Shown one piece after another: positions 35,901 through 48,009 of a DNA stretch of 64,000 bases. Both the position numbers and the translations under genes were made by a program. The stretch spans positions 1 to 64,000 of the forward strand of contig JAIPMN010002206.1 of NCBI GenBank assembly GCA_020650975.1. Direction: 5' to 3'. Position 1 is the stretch's first letter; each line of letters opens with the position of its first letter. The notes beneath the pieces are model-generated. The model searched no databases, had not been told where the DNA came from, and worked only from the letters and a program-made list of their open reading frames with translations. Source of the DNA: Apostichopus californicus (Eukaryota > Echinodermata > Holothuroidea > Aspidochirotida > Stichopodidae).

Positions 35901-38900
35901 ACAATCAACAGGGCTCCAGTTCAAAGGAAACTATTGAATTTAATATTTCCAATACAGTTGTCACTATGACATTATTTGACTGTGCTGTAGTGTAAACCTA
36001 TTAAGCATTGCCATACATGCATCTATGATGTATGGTATGTAGAATGATCGCATGCTGTCTAATCACTGACATAGTACAAGTAACCAATGATAAATAATAT
36101 TTAAATATAATGAAAAAATAGACTAAAATTGGCCAGAACACAACTCCATGGGTTGATAATTTGGAATAGCAGTCTGTAATGATGAAATGAAGTAGTAGGT
36201 CTTCAGTTCATGGATAACTGTGGGATGACAAGTAATATCCCAGAGTATATGTTTAGTAGACATACCATGTACAACTGTATACAACATGTATGTATCATGT
36301 CTTGCGATCTATATGAATGTAGAGTACACATGTATACAAGAGCTCCGTAGATCAAAGCCCTTTGAGTCGCATCGAATATTACACAATCACCAAATACCAC
36401 AGATAACATGCTATTAGTATGCGTGTGTGTGTAAACTAGAAGATACCATAGCCTACAGTATGTATAAATAGTACATCTTGACAACATCTGTTACAGCAGA
36501 CAGCACATTTGCACTGCAGATCAAGAATAGATAAACATGAACTCCCGTCACTTTCAAGAATTATCAACATATCATCTACACTTAGAACCTAATGCCAAGA
36601 AGAATACAGATTTTTTTTTTGAGGGGGAGGGAGGGGGGAGGGTGGGGGAAATAGTTCAAAATTGTGATATATGAAAGCAGTTCAGAAAGCATAACCACCC
36701 TCATGTCACTTTACGTCAAAATATGAACATTTCAATTCAAGTATTTCGATCAGTAATGAGTATCGATGCCCACATTTGGGGCTTCTGATGTCTTTTAAAT
36801 AAATTACAGATGACACAGAGTATTGTTGAGTACTTAAGTGTAATTAAACCACATTGGGTACTAATTTTGACCTTATCAGTTTAAACAAAAAATCAAAACA
36901 GCATTGTGCTGTGTTGTATTCACCTTGCTTCAAAGAAAGTCTCTGTTTGTTTAATATCCCCAAACCTAACACATCTCTGATGAATTGCAACTAATGACTT
37001 TGACATTTGGCTTTATCTCCTACTGTGGACAGTTTAACTGAGCATGATCATTACCATTGAACCAAATTTCCTACTTATTTGCTTTAATTATTTCCTTACT
37101 AAATACACCTTACAAGGGAGCTACATGCAGCTACATGTTACTAAAAACCTAAGATATCCAGTTCTACAATCGTACTGTCTTAGGATGCGAAATAGTTCCC
37201 AGAAGTTTGTAAATAAAACCTTGGGACTAACCCGCCATTAACTTCTGGTGCTTTCAGACAGCAGGAGCCGAATTTCCACTATAATGGATTTTTCCAGAAC
37301 TGGTTTATTTTTCACAATTATTTTGTTCCCACTGACTCCTTCGGAATGTTTTAAACTCTTTTAAGAAATACTGTACATCTGACCCCTTTGACCCAAAGTT
37401 CACCTTCTTGCAAATTTCATGGCCCAGTTGATAAAAAAAAAAAAACAACAAAAGCCTGTATTCAGTTTTAGTCAACAGTATCCAGGGGTGTTGTTTTACT
37501 TTCTCCCTATCAAACCATTTAACTAGTCCAGAAGTATTTCTATTTCCTAGGATTTGCAACTAGAGCTCAACATTTGTAATCTCATACAGTTCCACACTAC
37601 ACACTGTTCATGCACATGTGATATATACTGTATCATTCAGTCACTCAGTATGGGTGGAGGCTAACCCAAATATAAAGGTCAAAGTATATATACATCAAAG
37701 TCATACATCATTTTGTGAGAGAAATTCTGCAAGAAACAAAAAAAAGGAACAGAAAAAAACAATGTTTTTTTTCTTTTGGTTTTTGGAATTAAATATTCTT
37801 CTGATATCTTTAGCTCAAAACAGGAGGAAATACTATTTAATTAAACTAAAGGAGAGTGAGGCAGCCTCATTAAAATTTACAATAACACAAATACATGACT
37901 GACAGTTAAAAGTTGAACTCCCAAGGAAATCAAAGGTGGTGGTTTTCAATTGATCAGCATTTTTGTCATAAATGCTACTTCAGTCATATTTCTTTGAACC
38001 ATACAAATTTAAACTTGTGAGTTGTTCCCTTTTCTTAAAACAACAGTAAACATTGAGCAAAGGCCTAGCATATATATTTACTGCTCCTGTTGCCAGGGTG
38101 ACTCAGGAGTCTAAAAATATTCTACAGTGCTGTTTACTACTTTTGTGTGTCATCAGTAAAGTTTGCACAATGAAGTAAGTGTATTGTTGGGTAGTGGTTA
38201 TACTTTATGCAAATTTACTACGTCTACATGTGGAATGTCTCAAGTTTAATAGTTTCCAAATGCTACTTCAGTCATTTTTCTTTGAACCATACAAATTTAA
38301 ACTTGTGAGTTGTGCACTTTTCTGAAAACAACAGTAAAACATTGAGCAAAGGCCTAGTTTATGTATTTACTGTTCCTGTTGCCAGGGTGACTCAGGAGTT
38401 CTAAAAATATCCTACAGTACTGTTTACTACTTTTGTGTGTCATCAGTAAAGTTTGCACAATGAAGTAAGTGTATTGTTGGGTAGTGGCTATACGTTATGC
38501 AAATTTACTACTGCTTTGTTCGTATATATAAAGAAAGGAAAATGACACAGATTTGAGATTGGGGAAACAGGAGTCAGACCTCACTCAGCTCAGCGTTCCG
38601 GTAGTGTTGAAATTTCCCCATGTGACGAAAATGATAAGTCCACTTGAAATCACTTCTAGAAAACTTTGGGTTGTAGGGATGATAAGGGAGATCATTGGCT
38701 GGTAGTGATTGGTTATTGAGGGTGTTCACTGTACAGAGCTAAAATTGTTACCGATTCTCTATACTGTCTATAGGCACGGTTGAGTGATAGTGTGGAGGTT
38801 GCGAGGAGACAGGTAACGTGGAGTGATTTATCAGCATCAGAAGCACTCTGCTTACTGTATGTAGTATTGATGCAAACAGTAGCACTCTTAATATCATAGT

Positions 38901-41900
38901 ACTGCGTCTACAGGTGTAATGTCTCAAGTTTAATGTAGTTTCTAAAACAAAACTTTCATATCCAAACCATGAATATGTACGATCAGGAATCTTAATTCCA
39001 ATTGATCTGACCTTAAAGGGTGTGAAGACTCGCGCAAAAAGAAACGTCTAATGCCGGTAATCTGACGTAGTTTCGAATGAGGTGTAACAGAAGTGTTAGA
39101 CACCACCATCGATCCCAGAAAATACACACACACAGCTTGCTACCATAGGTAGTTAGACACTAGTGTACAGTCAGTACATACAGCTGCGGTCAATACCCAC
39201 AGCACAGTGTACAAACAATACAGCGATGGACATCTCAGGTCCAGCTACAGTAAAGATAACATGGTATCACGTTTCATTACTGTACTGTCTGCATTTTGTA
39301 GCGACACGAACAAAACGTCACTTGCAAGCAACGGAAAGTTAACTTTTTCAGATGGCCGCACGCGGTTTGAGGCGAGTCTTCAATGCCTTTAAAGCACTAA
39401 ATCTCCCCTTGCCCCATTCCCGCCCTCCCCCCTTTCACGGTTTTCACCCTCAAAAGAAATCACAATAAAAGGACAGAAAAGAAGAGAAATAACTATATTT
39501 ACTGTAGGTCAGGAGCTCTCAAAACTGCAATTAACGAATCTCCAATTAAGATACTGAGAAAACAAAACAGTTTATGCCCCACAAGCTCTTTGAGCTCTTC
39601 TCTTTCGATGAATCGAAAGTCCTGGCTTGATGGATATTTAATAGGCTCAGAGTGGTTTTTAGGAGGAGCAGATCAACTATTTAAGAGTGAAACAATTCAA
39701 CTGATACTGAAAGGGTTTTCTTGATTTATCAATTAATATCTATCTCTGCTGATATAAACGATCAGGAAACCTGTCCCACCCTCTTGACTGTTTTCACAAG
39801 TATTACGATTTATTAAAGGAAGATTGTGTAAACTTTGTCAATTTCTCTTGTTTTTCTTAATATTGTTGGCTTTATTTTCCCTTCCTTCCTAGATGTAATA
39901 TTACCTATTTAACAACTGAAAGAAAAACTGAAATGAAATCAACTTGCAACAAAACCAAAAACTAAACAAACAAAGTGGTAAAACCCCTAAATATGTAATC
40001 AACGAATAAATATCCTGTACCACACATAGCAAATTGCATATATCTGATACAAAGATGTACGACAGGTTTTGTGTACAAAACTAGATGTTTTTTTTCTTAG
40101 TATTACATCACTAAGAATATCATTAAGAGTTGTGCTTATTGCTAACAAGATGTACACCATCAATTATTTGTATATTTTTTAATTATTGGTATATCAACAC
40201 CTTCTGTTGTGCATGTAACTATGCTATTGAGATATCTTTAGACACATACTGCACATGTATATGTTTGTACAGTATCATTAGGGCAACCAGCTCAACAGGC
40301 TGTCGATATGGGTGACAATCCAACAACTTCACATACTCCCTCTACACCAGAGATGAACTTACTGTTGACAGCTACCCATTCGTTGAGGTCTTCGCCGTCT
40401 GGTAGGACCACCGCTTGCCTCAGGTTACCGCTGCCTAGAGTAGCCTCTGCATGCTTCATCAGCTCATACTGATGTGTACCCTGTTGAATGTGTTTCTTAG
40501 GTCGGAAGGTCTTGGCTCCCTTGTGATTGCTGTATGACGACAGAAAAGAAAACGAAACAGGAATTTAGAATCAACATTACCGCCTTTATCGCACATGTTT
40601 CCCCCCCCCCCTCCCCAACCCCCAACTTCATGTTTCCAATCAACATGTACTCTCCCATCTATCTAAACTCATGCTCAAAACTAACATCCCATTGCAGGGC
40701 AAACTTTTAACGGTTGCCAATTGTCTGAAAAGAACAAAATTCTGTTTAGACAACCAAATCAGCCTTGTATGTTGTCAGGCAGACAACTACTGTAGTTTTT
40801 AACATCAAATTAAGATTGTTTTGTCACTGATATATAGCCCCAAATAGGTAAAAATGGTAAATTGGTATCCCCTCCATCACTTCTGTGGTACTGGAGAAAA
40901 CAATAGTGGTCCAGTAGGCTGGTGATCCACCCAAATAAGGCAGTTATACTGGCCAATAGCTGGTTCTATTCATCAGACCTAAATGTCTCTCCTATACTGT
41001 ACAGTACGTATTGGTCATCCTTTGAATTTTTGCTACACTTTTTGTGACAACCAAAGTTGCTGCTCAGACATCCAAAAGGTAAGACCTACTGTACTGTAGT
41101 TCTCCGTGGGAGACCCAGACGAAATCCTTAAAACTTTGCCCGGCAAAATGATCCATCACATTTGCTGGACTAGTCAAGCTTTGATAATCAGTTCAACATA
41201 AAAGTTGAAACTATCTGATTTGCATGCGGCAAATTATACAAATATTTAACAGGTGTGTAGACGAAACAAATTTTATCAATCGCCTGAAATTATTCTTTCT
41301 GTTAATTGACTTTCATGTGAAAAAGATTATGGGGATATAAAGGTCTGATCATACTCCAGTACCGTTTTGGTATTTTTAACCAAAGGTTGGCAGCCTACTG
41401 CGAGCACTAGCTTTGAACAGATCACAGCAAACATAAAGTAACAATAAAACTGAAAAGTAAAGTGGTACTACATAAAACCAGACTTATAAGACTCTGCACT
41501 GAAGCTTATAATGCTGAGGTAGAGTAAACTCAAGTCTTAAATCCATAGTTGAGTATCACCCACCAGGTGGTCCTCTGTTGAACGTTGTCTCCTTCCAATC
41601 CTAGAAAATTCATCAAGAAAGTTGTTTGCACACATGACTACATAAACTTCCCACTCTGCTGTTATTCATTTTCAATGATTTAGTCATCCCTGTTGACATT
41701 ATGACGTGTAAGTCTAGGTTTCCATAGTAACCATTTGTGCACTTGTCCTTTCATATACCTAGAGAACCTTATAGTATTGAAGCAGTTCTCTTTCATTTAT
41801 GTGAGTTTCTTCTGCTTTCATTTTTAAGGAAAGAAAAAACTGGCAGAAATCGATACTTTATGTTAATACAGCCACATTGGATTTTCCTAATCATGAATTT

Positions 41901-44900
41901 GATATTTCCTTCTATTTCCGAATCTACAATTATTCAGGGAGTTAATTATCTCTGTCTTGCATGTTTGAATTTTACAATTTTTGATAACCTAACTGTGCTA
42001 CATGAGAGCGTGGTGGCCAATTGGCTAAGGCGTCGGACTCGTGATCCAAGGATTGCTGGTTCGATTCCTGCCTAGTTCATTACGTTGCGTCCTTGGGCAA
42101 GATGCTTTATCTCACTTGCCTCTCTCCACCCAGGGGTTAAATGGGTACCTGTGAGGTAACTTGTCATTGGGCGCAGTATATAACTGCTGCCGACTGGAGG
42201 GATTGTCTCTGGGACAGGTTATCACTGAACAGGGGTAATATATAATTTGCGCCTTGAGCGCCTTGTTGACTTAAGGCGGAGTTGTGCGCTGTATAAATCC
42301 ACATTATTATTTATTATTATTACAAAATGTAGAGTGAGATACATGTGAAAGTTAACTATTCTACAAAACATGGAATGATCTCACTGACCCAAACCACAAG
42401 GAACTTTGTAATAATAATCTGACCTAATAGATGGTATTCTGACCTACATAATACAAGCTTATAAATCATCGTTCAAAGTTCTGTTTCATAAGTTCTCAAC
42501 CGACATTTCCATACAAATACAGGCTGGCCATACAAATATGGAACAACAATTTTTGGAGGACTGTAACAACATCAGATTTATGAAAATTTATATTACAATT
42601 AAATAGTCTATTTAAAACCAAGGAAACAGGAAATACTTAGTCTAGACAGATGAAAACACAAAATATGAAATATACAGGAATCATTGTTTAACTCTCACCT
42701 ACATATATCTATATGTACGTGTATATTCTCTTCAACCCATTACAGACACTACACACTTAATGCACCTCAGGAAACTGTACAATACACTGGTTATGCAAGC
42801 CTCAAGTGGGTAAAAAGGGGGTACACTTATTATTAATGTCAATAAAACTATAAAAATTACCATAAATAAGATGAAATCATACAAGTGTGTACCTTTACAA
42901 TTCCAGAATCTGTAGTACATGATACAAGCAGATAGATAGATTATTTATTGTAAATATGACCATCAATTGGTAAAACGTTTATCAAGGTGAAGCCTCAAGC
43001 AATCATAAATATTATGTAAAACATATAACTGTACATGCATGATAGAATGATACAAAACATCAGTGTAGGCACACCTACACGTAACTCATTGTGTCCTACC
43101 AATACATTACAATATCAATGCCAGCTATTGTTTGTACCTTTGTAGCTAAGGGCCAATGTATACATACATACATACAGTCATCTACACAATGTTGATAAAT
43201 TATGGTAAACGGCAGCAACGACCGCTGTTGAACACTGCATCAGTGTACAGCTCTGCAGTGATGACAACTCTGAAAATACTGCACAACACGAATAGTACTC
43301 AAAGAGTAAGGGATAAGTACCAATAAGTAGACTGTCTGTTACTATGCATCAGAACTCAGCATATTCATCACCTATCACCTGTTCTACCCCCTTCCCTTCT
43401 ACTAAATTCACTTTGCAGAAACCCTGGGGCAACACTATACTTCTATATTACTCCGCACACAGGAACAGACCATGTTTCGTGTTAAGTATTTTTAGATCCG
43501 ACAAAGGCCCGGTACAGGTCATCCATATTTGACTCAGATTTGAGCACATGTGCTAAAACATTCTAGAAATTTTCAAAAGTACTTTCTTGGAGGTTTTGAA
43601 TCTTCTACAATTTTTGACAGGCATTCAGGAGTGTTTTTATCGATATCCAAGATCCGATTAAATGTCTTCGTGTGGACAACAACTTTTTTTAGTGGTAGTA
43701 TAAAAATGCTTACGAGTGGTTATTTGATCATGGGTGACCATTTTCTGAATTTCTAGCATACTAAAGAATACTGAGGACTTTCAATTTACTAAAAGCAGGA
43801 TATCTTACAAAGTAAAATGTGTCTGATTCCTAAAAACTAAACAAGAGATTATGGCCGCAAGTGTTGAAATGACAAACCGGTTTCACTGAAAGACTGAGTG
43901 GGTCATCAGTTTTTGTGTACAGTATAAACAGTATTACCTGAAAGATAGCAAACTTGATGAGCTTAAATCAATATTTACAATGAAGATAATACTTATAGTA
44001 AACTATCACTTGCACAGTATCAGCTATTGCTAGAGACCTATACATTACAGTACACTATTGTGCACAATTAAAGTATTGGATAAACGCAGGTCACATGTCC
44101 TTCTTTGACCATACACGAGACTCTGCCTCTCTGATCTTTAATCTTGCAACAGTGCTTTCAATACCACATATCCAGGGAGATTATCCTAATTGAGATTTTC
44201 AGGGGTTTTTTTTGTCACATATTATGACATTACTTTGTGTGAGAAGCGGTTGGAAATATGGATTTCAAACAAGGGGTACAACACTGTATTGACATCACCA
44301 TTGAAAGTAGCATTAAACCAGAGCCGACATTAAATAGTCAATCTTAAAGAAGAATAATATACACACAACAGTGTAAAAGGAAAGGAAAAGGACCCAACTG
44401 ACGTTCAAACACATTGAATGGTTTATTGAAAGTGCTATTTGACATGGTGCACAACTTGATACTTTCTAATTTCAAGATTTACAAAGAGAATTTCATAAAC
44501 TATGTACTGTACATTCCCAAAATTCATAAAAGTTCAAACTTTTAATGTGTTGAGACAATGCAGAAGTCATACTCCCTTACTCAATATTTCTAGTAGGCCG
44601 GAGGTCTACATATATAAGATTTGTATCACGCCAAATCGACTTTTTAAATTTTAATGTATCTATAGATATGTACAGTTTTTGGAGACTATTTATCTTTGAT
44701 TATGTGTTACTAGATACCTACATGCTTTCTAGTTCAAAGCATTACAGTTCTATTAACCTATATATCACATTCAGTATCCCACACAGTGTCTACAGTAAAG
44801 TGACTGCTTCCTACTCTACAACTACATACACATTTCCACTTGCAGACTTCCCTATTGTGTTGTTGTTTTTCATTCCTCTCCGTCGTAGGCTGGTCAATTA

Positions 44901-46643
44901 TCTTTAGACTACCACGACACTAAATATTTTTCTGTCTTGAAGAAAAAGGTGTGGTACCTGACTAGGTTCAAGGGCTTCCATGCATGGGAAACACGGGGGG
45001 GAAAAATGAAAAAAAAAAAAAAAAATGAGAGATAACATGATGAACTATAGTTTTCAATTTACGACACTGATATTGCTGACCATATTTCTTTCCAGAAATC
45101 TGGGGACATGATATTGATCTTTCCCCCTGACCCTCCCTCCTCACCCCCCAGGCAATGCTGACATCAATGGTTATTCCCTACATTGTATGTTTTAAGGTTG
45201 TGCTAGATGGTTCTATGTTTCAAGGATGTTGGTCAAATGCCCAATTTTCGAACACACCTCATGTAGACACAAGTATTTAGACCAAGATAACAGATGCCAA
45301 GCCAAAAAAACTTGGAAGGTAATTGTTAATCTTCTTTTTCATCTCTTTAATAGTGCAACATGGTGCTTTTCATGTGAATTAGAAGCCGTGAAATTAGTCA
45401 ATGATCTGGGGTTTTTTAATCTGTGAGTCAAGAGTGAAGTTTCCATTAGAAATTGTAAACAATCACAGCTTAGGTTCAAGCTGTCTCTATGCAAGAGAAG
45501 CAAAAAATTGAAATGGTTGTGGCTATTTAGCCAACCATGGGGTGAATAAACATGCTTGCTTATATTGGCCTGATCCCAGTCTGTGAGCACACTGACTCAT
45601 CAAGCTAGGCAGGATAGAATTTGTGTCTATGATATCCCATCTAAACAGTCAAAGAACGTTCACATGCATAAATACTATCTTAGTGTAGTGTATTGTAAAA
45701 TATACTGATAAGCACTTGGAAGGGATCTTGTGAGGTTGTTGAAGCTGACTCCAATGTACAGTAGGTGGTTATGGGTTCCTCCCAAGACAAAAAACAAACA
45801 AAAAAACTTAAGTTGCAAAATGGTGCATTCTAAGGAATATATTTTATACATGCATGGTTGGGCTAATAACAAATAACTTTTTTTTGCAAACATGTGTTTT
45901 GGGAGGGGAGGTTTAAGGGGATTTAAAAAGGGGGCAGGGGGTGTAAACCCTCCCCCTGGATCAGGGCCTGATACCGTGTTCGTTACCTCCAATGGTTGAC
46001 TTAATTAGCGTCTCATCAGGCATATTAACCCTATGATTGCGTAAACAAGCACCTCTTTTTTTAACCAACAGTCAGGTAATAAGCACCAAATGCATCCATC
46101 ACCTATTCAACTCAATCGGGTAAATAGGTTAAAGTTAGTCATTACTGAACTGACAATCAAATGAATAGCTCCCACCAATTGAAATCACTGACTATTTTAA
46201 GACAGGGATTGTTTTAGGACATTTTAATCCAGGGACATTACATGAAATCCGGGGATTATCCTCGTAATTCAAGGACGTCTGGTCACCTTGGGCTAGTTTG
46301 ATCGAAATTTAAGAAAAACTTGATCTTCCTTCCGTTCGTGGAAAGAATATTATTTGTCTCGATTATCAGAAGTTTTGAACGAAATAGGTCGATATGTCGT
46401 TTATACTAAGTAAGACATTTGAACAATCCTTCCTTGGTTAGCCGGCTTGGCCTTAGTATTAGAATAAATGTTACTACTAGTACTACTTATTGCTACTATA
46501 CTACAACTACTGAACTAGGCCGCCAAGAACTAGTACTAGTTAGTAGTATTTACTAGTACTGTACCATACGTAACTTAGCACAAGAGTTAGGCATACTGTA
46601 GCTAAGTTGCGTCTACATTGGTTACTTACAAAATGAAACTCAT
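29927..46643 (-). CDS. MOB1: MOB kinase activator 1 (MOB1)
   Basis: MOB1 is a zinc-binding scaffold that activates LATS/NDR kinases in Hippo signalling and mitotic exit, in cytoplasm and nucleus. Five minus-strand exons are seen: 46643-46630, 40529-40363, 32742-32649, 30988-30855 and 30165-29927. All are in phase and give 215 residues (human MOB1A 216). The start is [17 protein letters not shown]. Landmarks keep human numbering: T12 and T35 (MST1/2 phosphosites; KT12F, EAT35LGSGNL), zinc ligands C79 and C84 ([14 protein letters not shown]), and H161 and H166 (YAHVYHQHF). Other conserved blocks are [35 protein letters not shown] and [13 protein letters not shown]. The first exon holds only 14 coding nt before a 6.1-kb intron. 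Introns 2 (7.6 kb) and 1 host most of the local repeats. Confidence 0.98.
30410..30720. repeat. Imperfect minisatellite in MOB1 intron 4
   Basis: Units of about 26-30 bp resembling AGCAACCACCTGCATGGAAT followed by CGCAAA recur in two blocks, 30410-30490 and 30628-30720, separated by unrelated sequence. The repeat explains the chance open frames on both strands here. Confidence 0.7.
31000..32648. other. MOB1 intron 3
   Basis: No exon or known element is recognised. Short A-runs and C-runs occur near 31120-31160. Confidence 0.5.
33029..33162. mobile_element. Possible 134-bp MITE in MOB1 intron 2
   Basis: 15-bp inverted ends GACCTGCAAAGTTGG (33029-33043) and CCAACTTTGCAAGTC (33148-33162) differ at one position. 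No clear target-site duplication is visible, so this could be a chance or very old inverted repeat. Confidence 0.4.
33170..37960. other. MOB1 intron 2, single-copy-like part
   Basis: No exon or bounded element is seen. The heptamer TACTGTA and its complement TACAGTA recur often. A G-rich run lies at 36621-36649 and a CACACA-type run at 36421-36434. Confidence 0.5.
37971..38942. repeat. Tandem duplication in MOB1 intron 2 with 394-bp insertion/deletion
   Basis: Copy A (37971-38255) and copy B (from 38259) are direct repeats of about 285 bp; for example, ATGCTACTTCAGTCAT and TTGAACCATACAAATTTAAA occur in both. Copy B follows copy A to 38510, is interrupted by 394 bp (38511-38904), and resumes at 38905 (CGTCTACAGGTGTAATGTCT, matching 38221 onward) to about 38942. 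Either the 394 bp inserted into copy B or they were lost from copy A. Confidence 0.85.
39013..39392 (+). mobile_element. TTAA-flanked MITE, copy 1 (MOB1 intron 2)
   Basis: The 380-bp segment begins TTAAAGGGTGTGAAGACTCG and ends GCGAGTCTTCAATGCCTTTAA read as two overlapping parts. The ends are therefore inverted, each preceded or followed by TTAA. It is the inverted counterpart of 47660-48006; they share, for example, CACTTGCAAG and GTGTACAAAC. TTAA at both borders is the target-site signature of piggyBac-type (also Kolobok) transposition. There is no coding capacity. Confidence 0.88.
40540..41999. other. MOB1 intron 1, proximal part
   Basis: No exon or bounded element is recognised, apart from a C-run at about 40601-40612. 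Confidence 0.5.
42005..42322 (+). mobile_element. tRNA-derived SINE, plus-strand copy (family B)
   Basis: The head GAGCGTGGTGGCCAATTGGC carries an A-box, and CTGGTTCGATTCC is a B-box. The body motifs GCGTCCTTGGGCAAGATGC, GGGATTGTCTCTGGGACAGG and GCGCTGTATAAAT precede an ATT-repeat tail. The head cannot fold a full acceptor stem, so it is not a functional tRNA gene. It is homologous to 12897-13169. Confidence 0.9.
42330..45690. other. MOB1 intron 1, middle part
   Basis: No exon or bounded element is recognised. There are simple-sequence tracts at 43159-43177 (ATAC) and 45009-45025 (A-run). Confidence 0.45.
45740..45975. mobile_element. G-tailed short interspersed element, copy 2
   Basis: It shares ATGGTGCATTCT, ATATTTTATACATGCATGG and a G-rich block, followed by CCTGGATCAGGGCCTGATA, with 17984-18226. 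The left border is unclear. It is assigned to the same non-autonomous family by the shared order of motifs. Confidence 0.5.
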
Positions 46644-46914
46644 CGTTCTGCTTCTATCAAGGAACGATTGGGTAAAGATGAGTACTTCTTGGTTCCTTTC
46701 CTCTGGTAAGGCGAGTTACATGTCGACGTAAGCTATTTTCTTATTTTTGTCTCTCCCTTGTAACTTAGTGAATTTACAGCAGCTTCAACTACCTTTGCTC
46801 GATGGGGTTTCGTATAACACGTCGTGCAATAGAATCCGCGCGAAGTGAATATGACTTTTCACTGGTAAACATGGCAGCCAGATAGCTAGCTGCATACCAC
46901 AGACCACCAGATGA

Positions 46915-46959
46915 TGACGTCATCAACTCAGGCAAAACAAAACGGAAACGATATATAAG
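46915..46959 (+). promoter_or_regulatory. CRE plus TATA box, candidate plus-strand core promoter
   Basis: A perfect cAMP-response element TGACGTCA (46915-46922, inside the palindrome GATGACGTCATC) is followed 29 bp later by TATATAAG (46952-46959). The spacing suits a start site near 46985 on the plus strand, about 340 bp from the divergent MOB1 start codon. No plus-strand gene is recognised downstream. The CRE could equally serve MOB1. Confidence 0.5.
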
Positions 46960-47154
46960 GGAAACCCCCTACTTATTGCGGCTCCGTATTACACAGCGGC
47001 TTCAATAGTGCTGAGGATTTGCGCAGAAATTTTTCGAGGATTGTGTAAATACAGTTGCTGGAATTGAAGTTGGCAAGTTTTGTGAGTCAATATGTGTTGC
47101 ATCAATTTGGCACTGCTTTTCCAAGAAAGGGTTTATTTTCATCGATTGCAAAAG

Positions 47155-47397
47155 GCATTAAAACGACCACAACTGTGGGAGAAACCCGCAAGGGCTTATG
47201 GATTACAACTTACACGTCGGGTGGCTTCCAATTCAACATTTTAATTCAAATTTGGAATCTTTTCAAGTTAGAAAGTCATTTCAGATGGGAAAATCTTAGA
47301 TTGCTCTTGGATGAGAAACACACCTTACTATGACCCAGTCGAGTATCAAACCCGGAACTTCAAATGCCACTGCCTTTATCCACTCGGCCACAGCACC
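47155..47397 (-). mobile_element. tRNA-derived SINE, copy 2 (family A)
   Basis: On the minus strand it begins GTGCTGTGGCCGAGTGGATA (A-box of a Ser/Leu-type tRNA) and has GTTCCGGGTTTGATACTC (B-box). The body includes CATCCAAGAGCAATCTAAG and a segment that is complementary to TTGGAATCTTTTCAA on the plus strand. The same body and head occur at 1325-1548. Confidence 0.88.
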
Positions 47398-47659
47398 GTA
47401 ATACAGTTCATGAGCTACATCTTGTGTTATTAAAACTAGTACAGATACTATTTGAGGATTCACATTCAGAATCAGCCATGACCATGATTCTGATATTTGT
47501 ACAAAACAAAATACGTCTTCAAAATACGTGTTCAAATAGATCAACAGCTTCCAGAAAGAAAAACTCAACATGATGTGCCCAGAGGTATCAAGACTGAGCC
47601 AGGCCAGAACCCAAGGACAAATGTGTCACCGGGAACATAGCTAGCATTTTCACTTGTCC

Positions 47660-48006
47660 TTAAAGGCATTGAAGACTCGCCCCAAACCGCATGCGGCCAT
47701 CTGAAAAAGTTAACATTCTGTTGCTTGCAAGTGACGTTTTGTTCGTGTCGCTACAAAATGCAGACAATAATGAAACGTGATACCTTGTTATCACGTATCG
47801 CTGTATCGTTTGTACACTGTGCTGTGGGTATTGACCACAGCTGTATGTACTGACTGTACACTAGTGTCTAATTACCGACGGTAGCAAGCTGTGTGTGTAT
47901 CGGGGATCGATGGTGGTGTCTAACACTTCTGTTACACCTCATTCGAAACTAGGTCAGATTAACGGCATTAGACATTCCTTTTTGCATGAGTCTTCACACC
48001 CTTTAA
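47660..48006 (-). mobile_element. TTAA-flanked MITE, copy 2
   Basis: This 347-bp element begins TTAAAGGCATTGAAGACTCG and ends CTTCACACCCTTTAA. It is the reverse complement of the element at 39013-39392 with small indels, and again has TTAA at both borders. Confidence 0.88.
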
Positions 48007-48009
48007 CTA

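Noticed and set aside
42005-42080. Possible tRNA gene (A-box and B-box present)
   Set aside because: No 3' half of the acceptor stem complementary to GAGCGTG follows the T-arm, and the sequence runs into a body shared with another copy. It is the head of a SINE.
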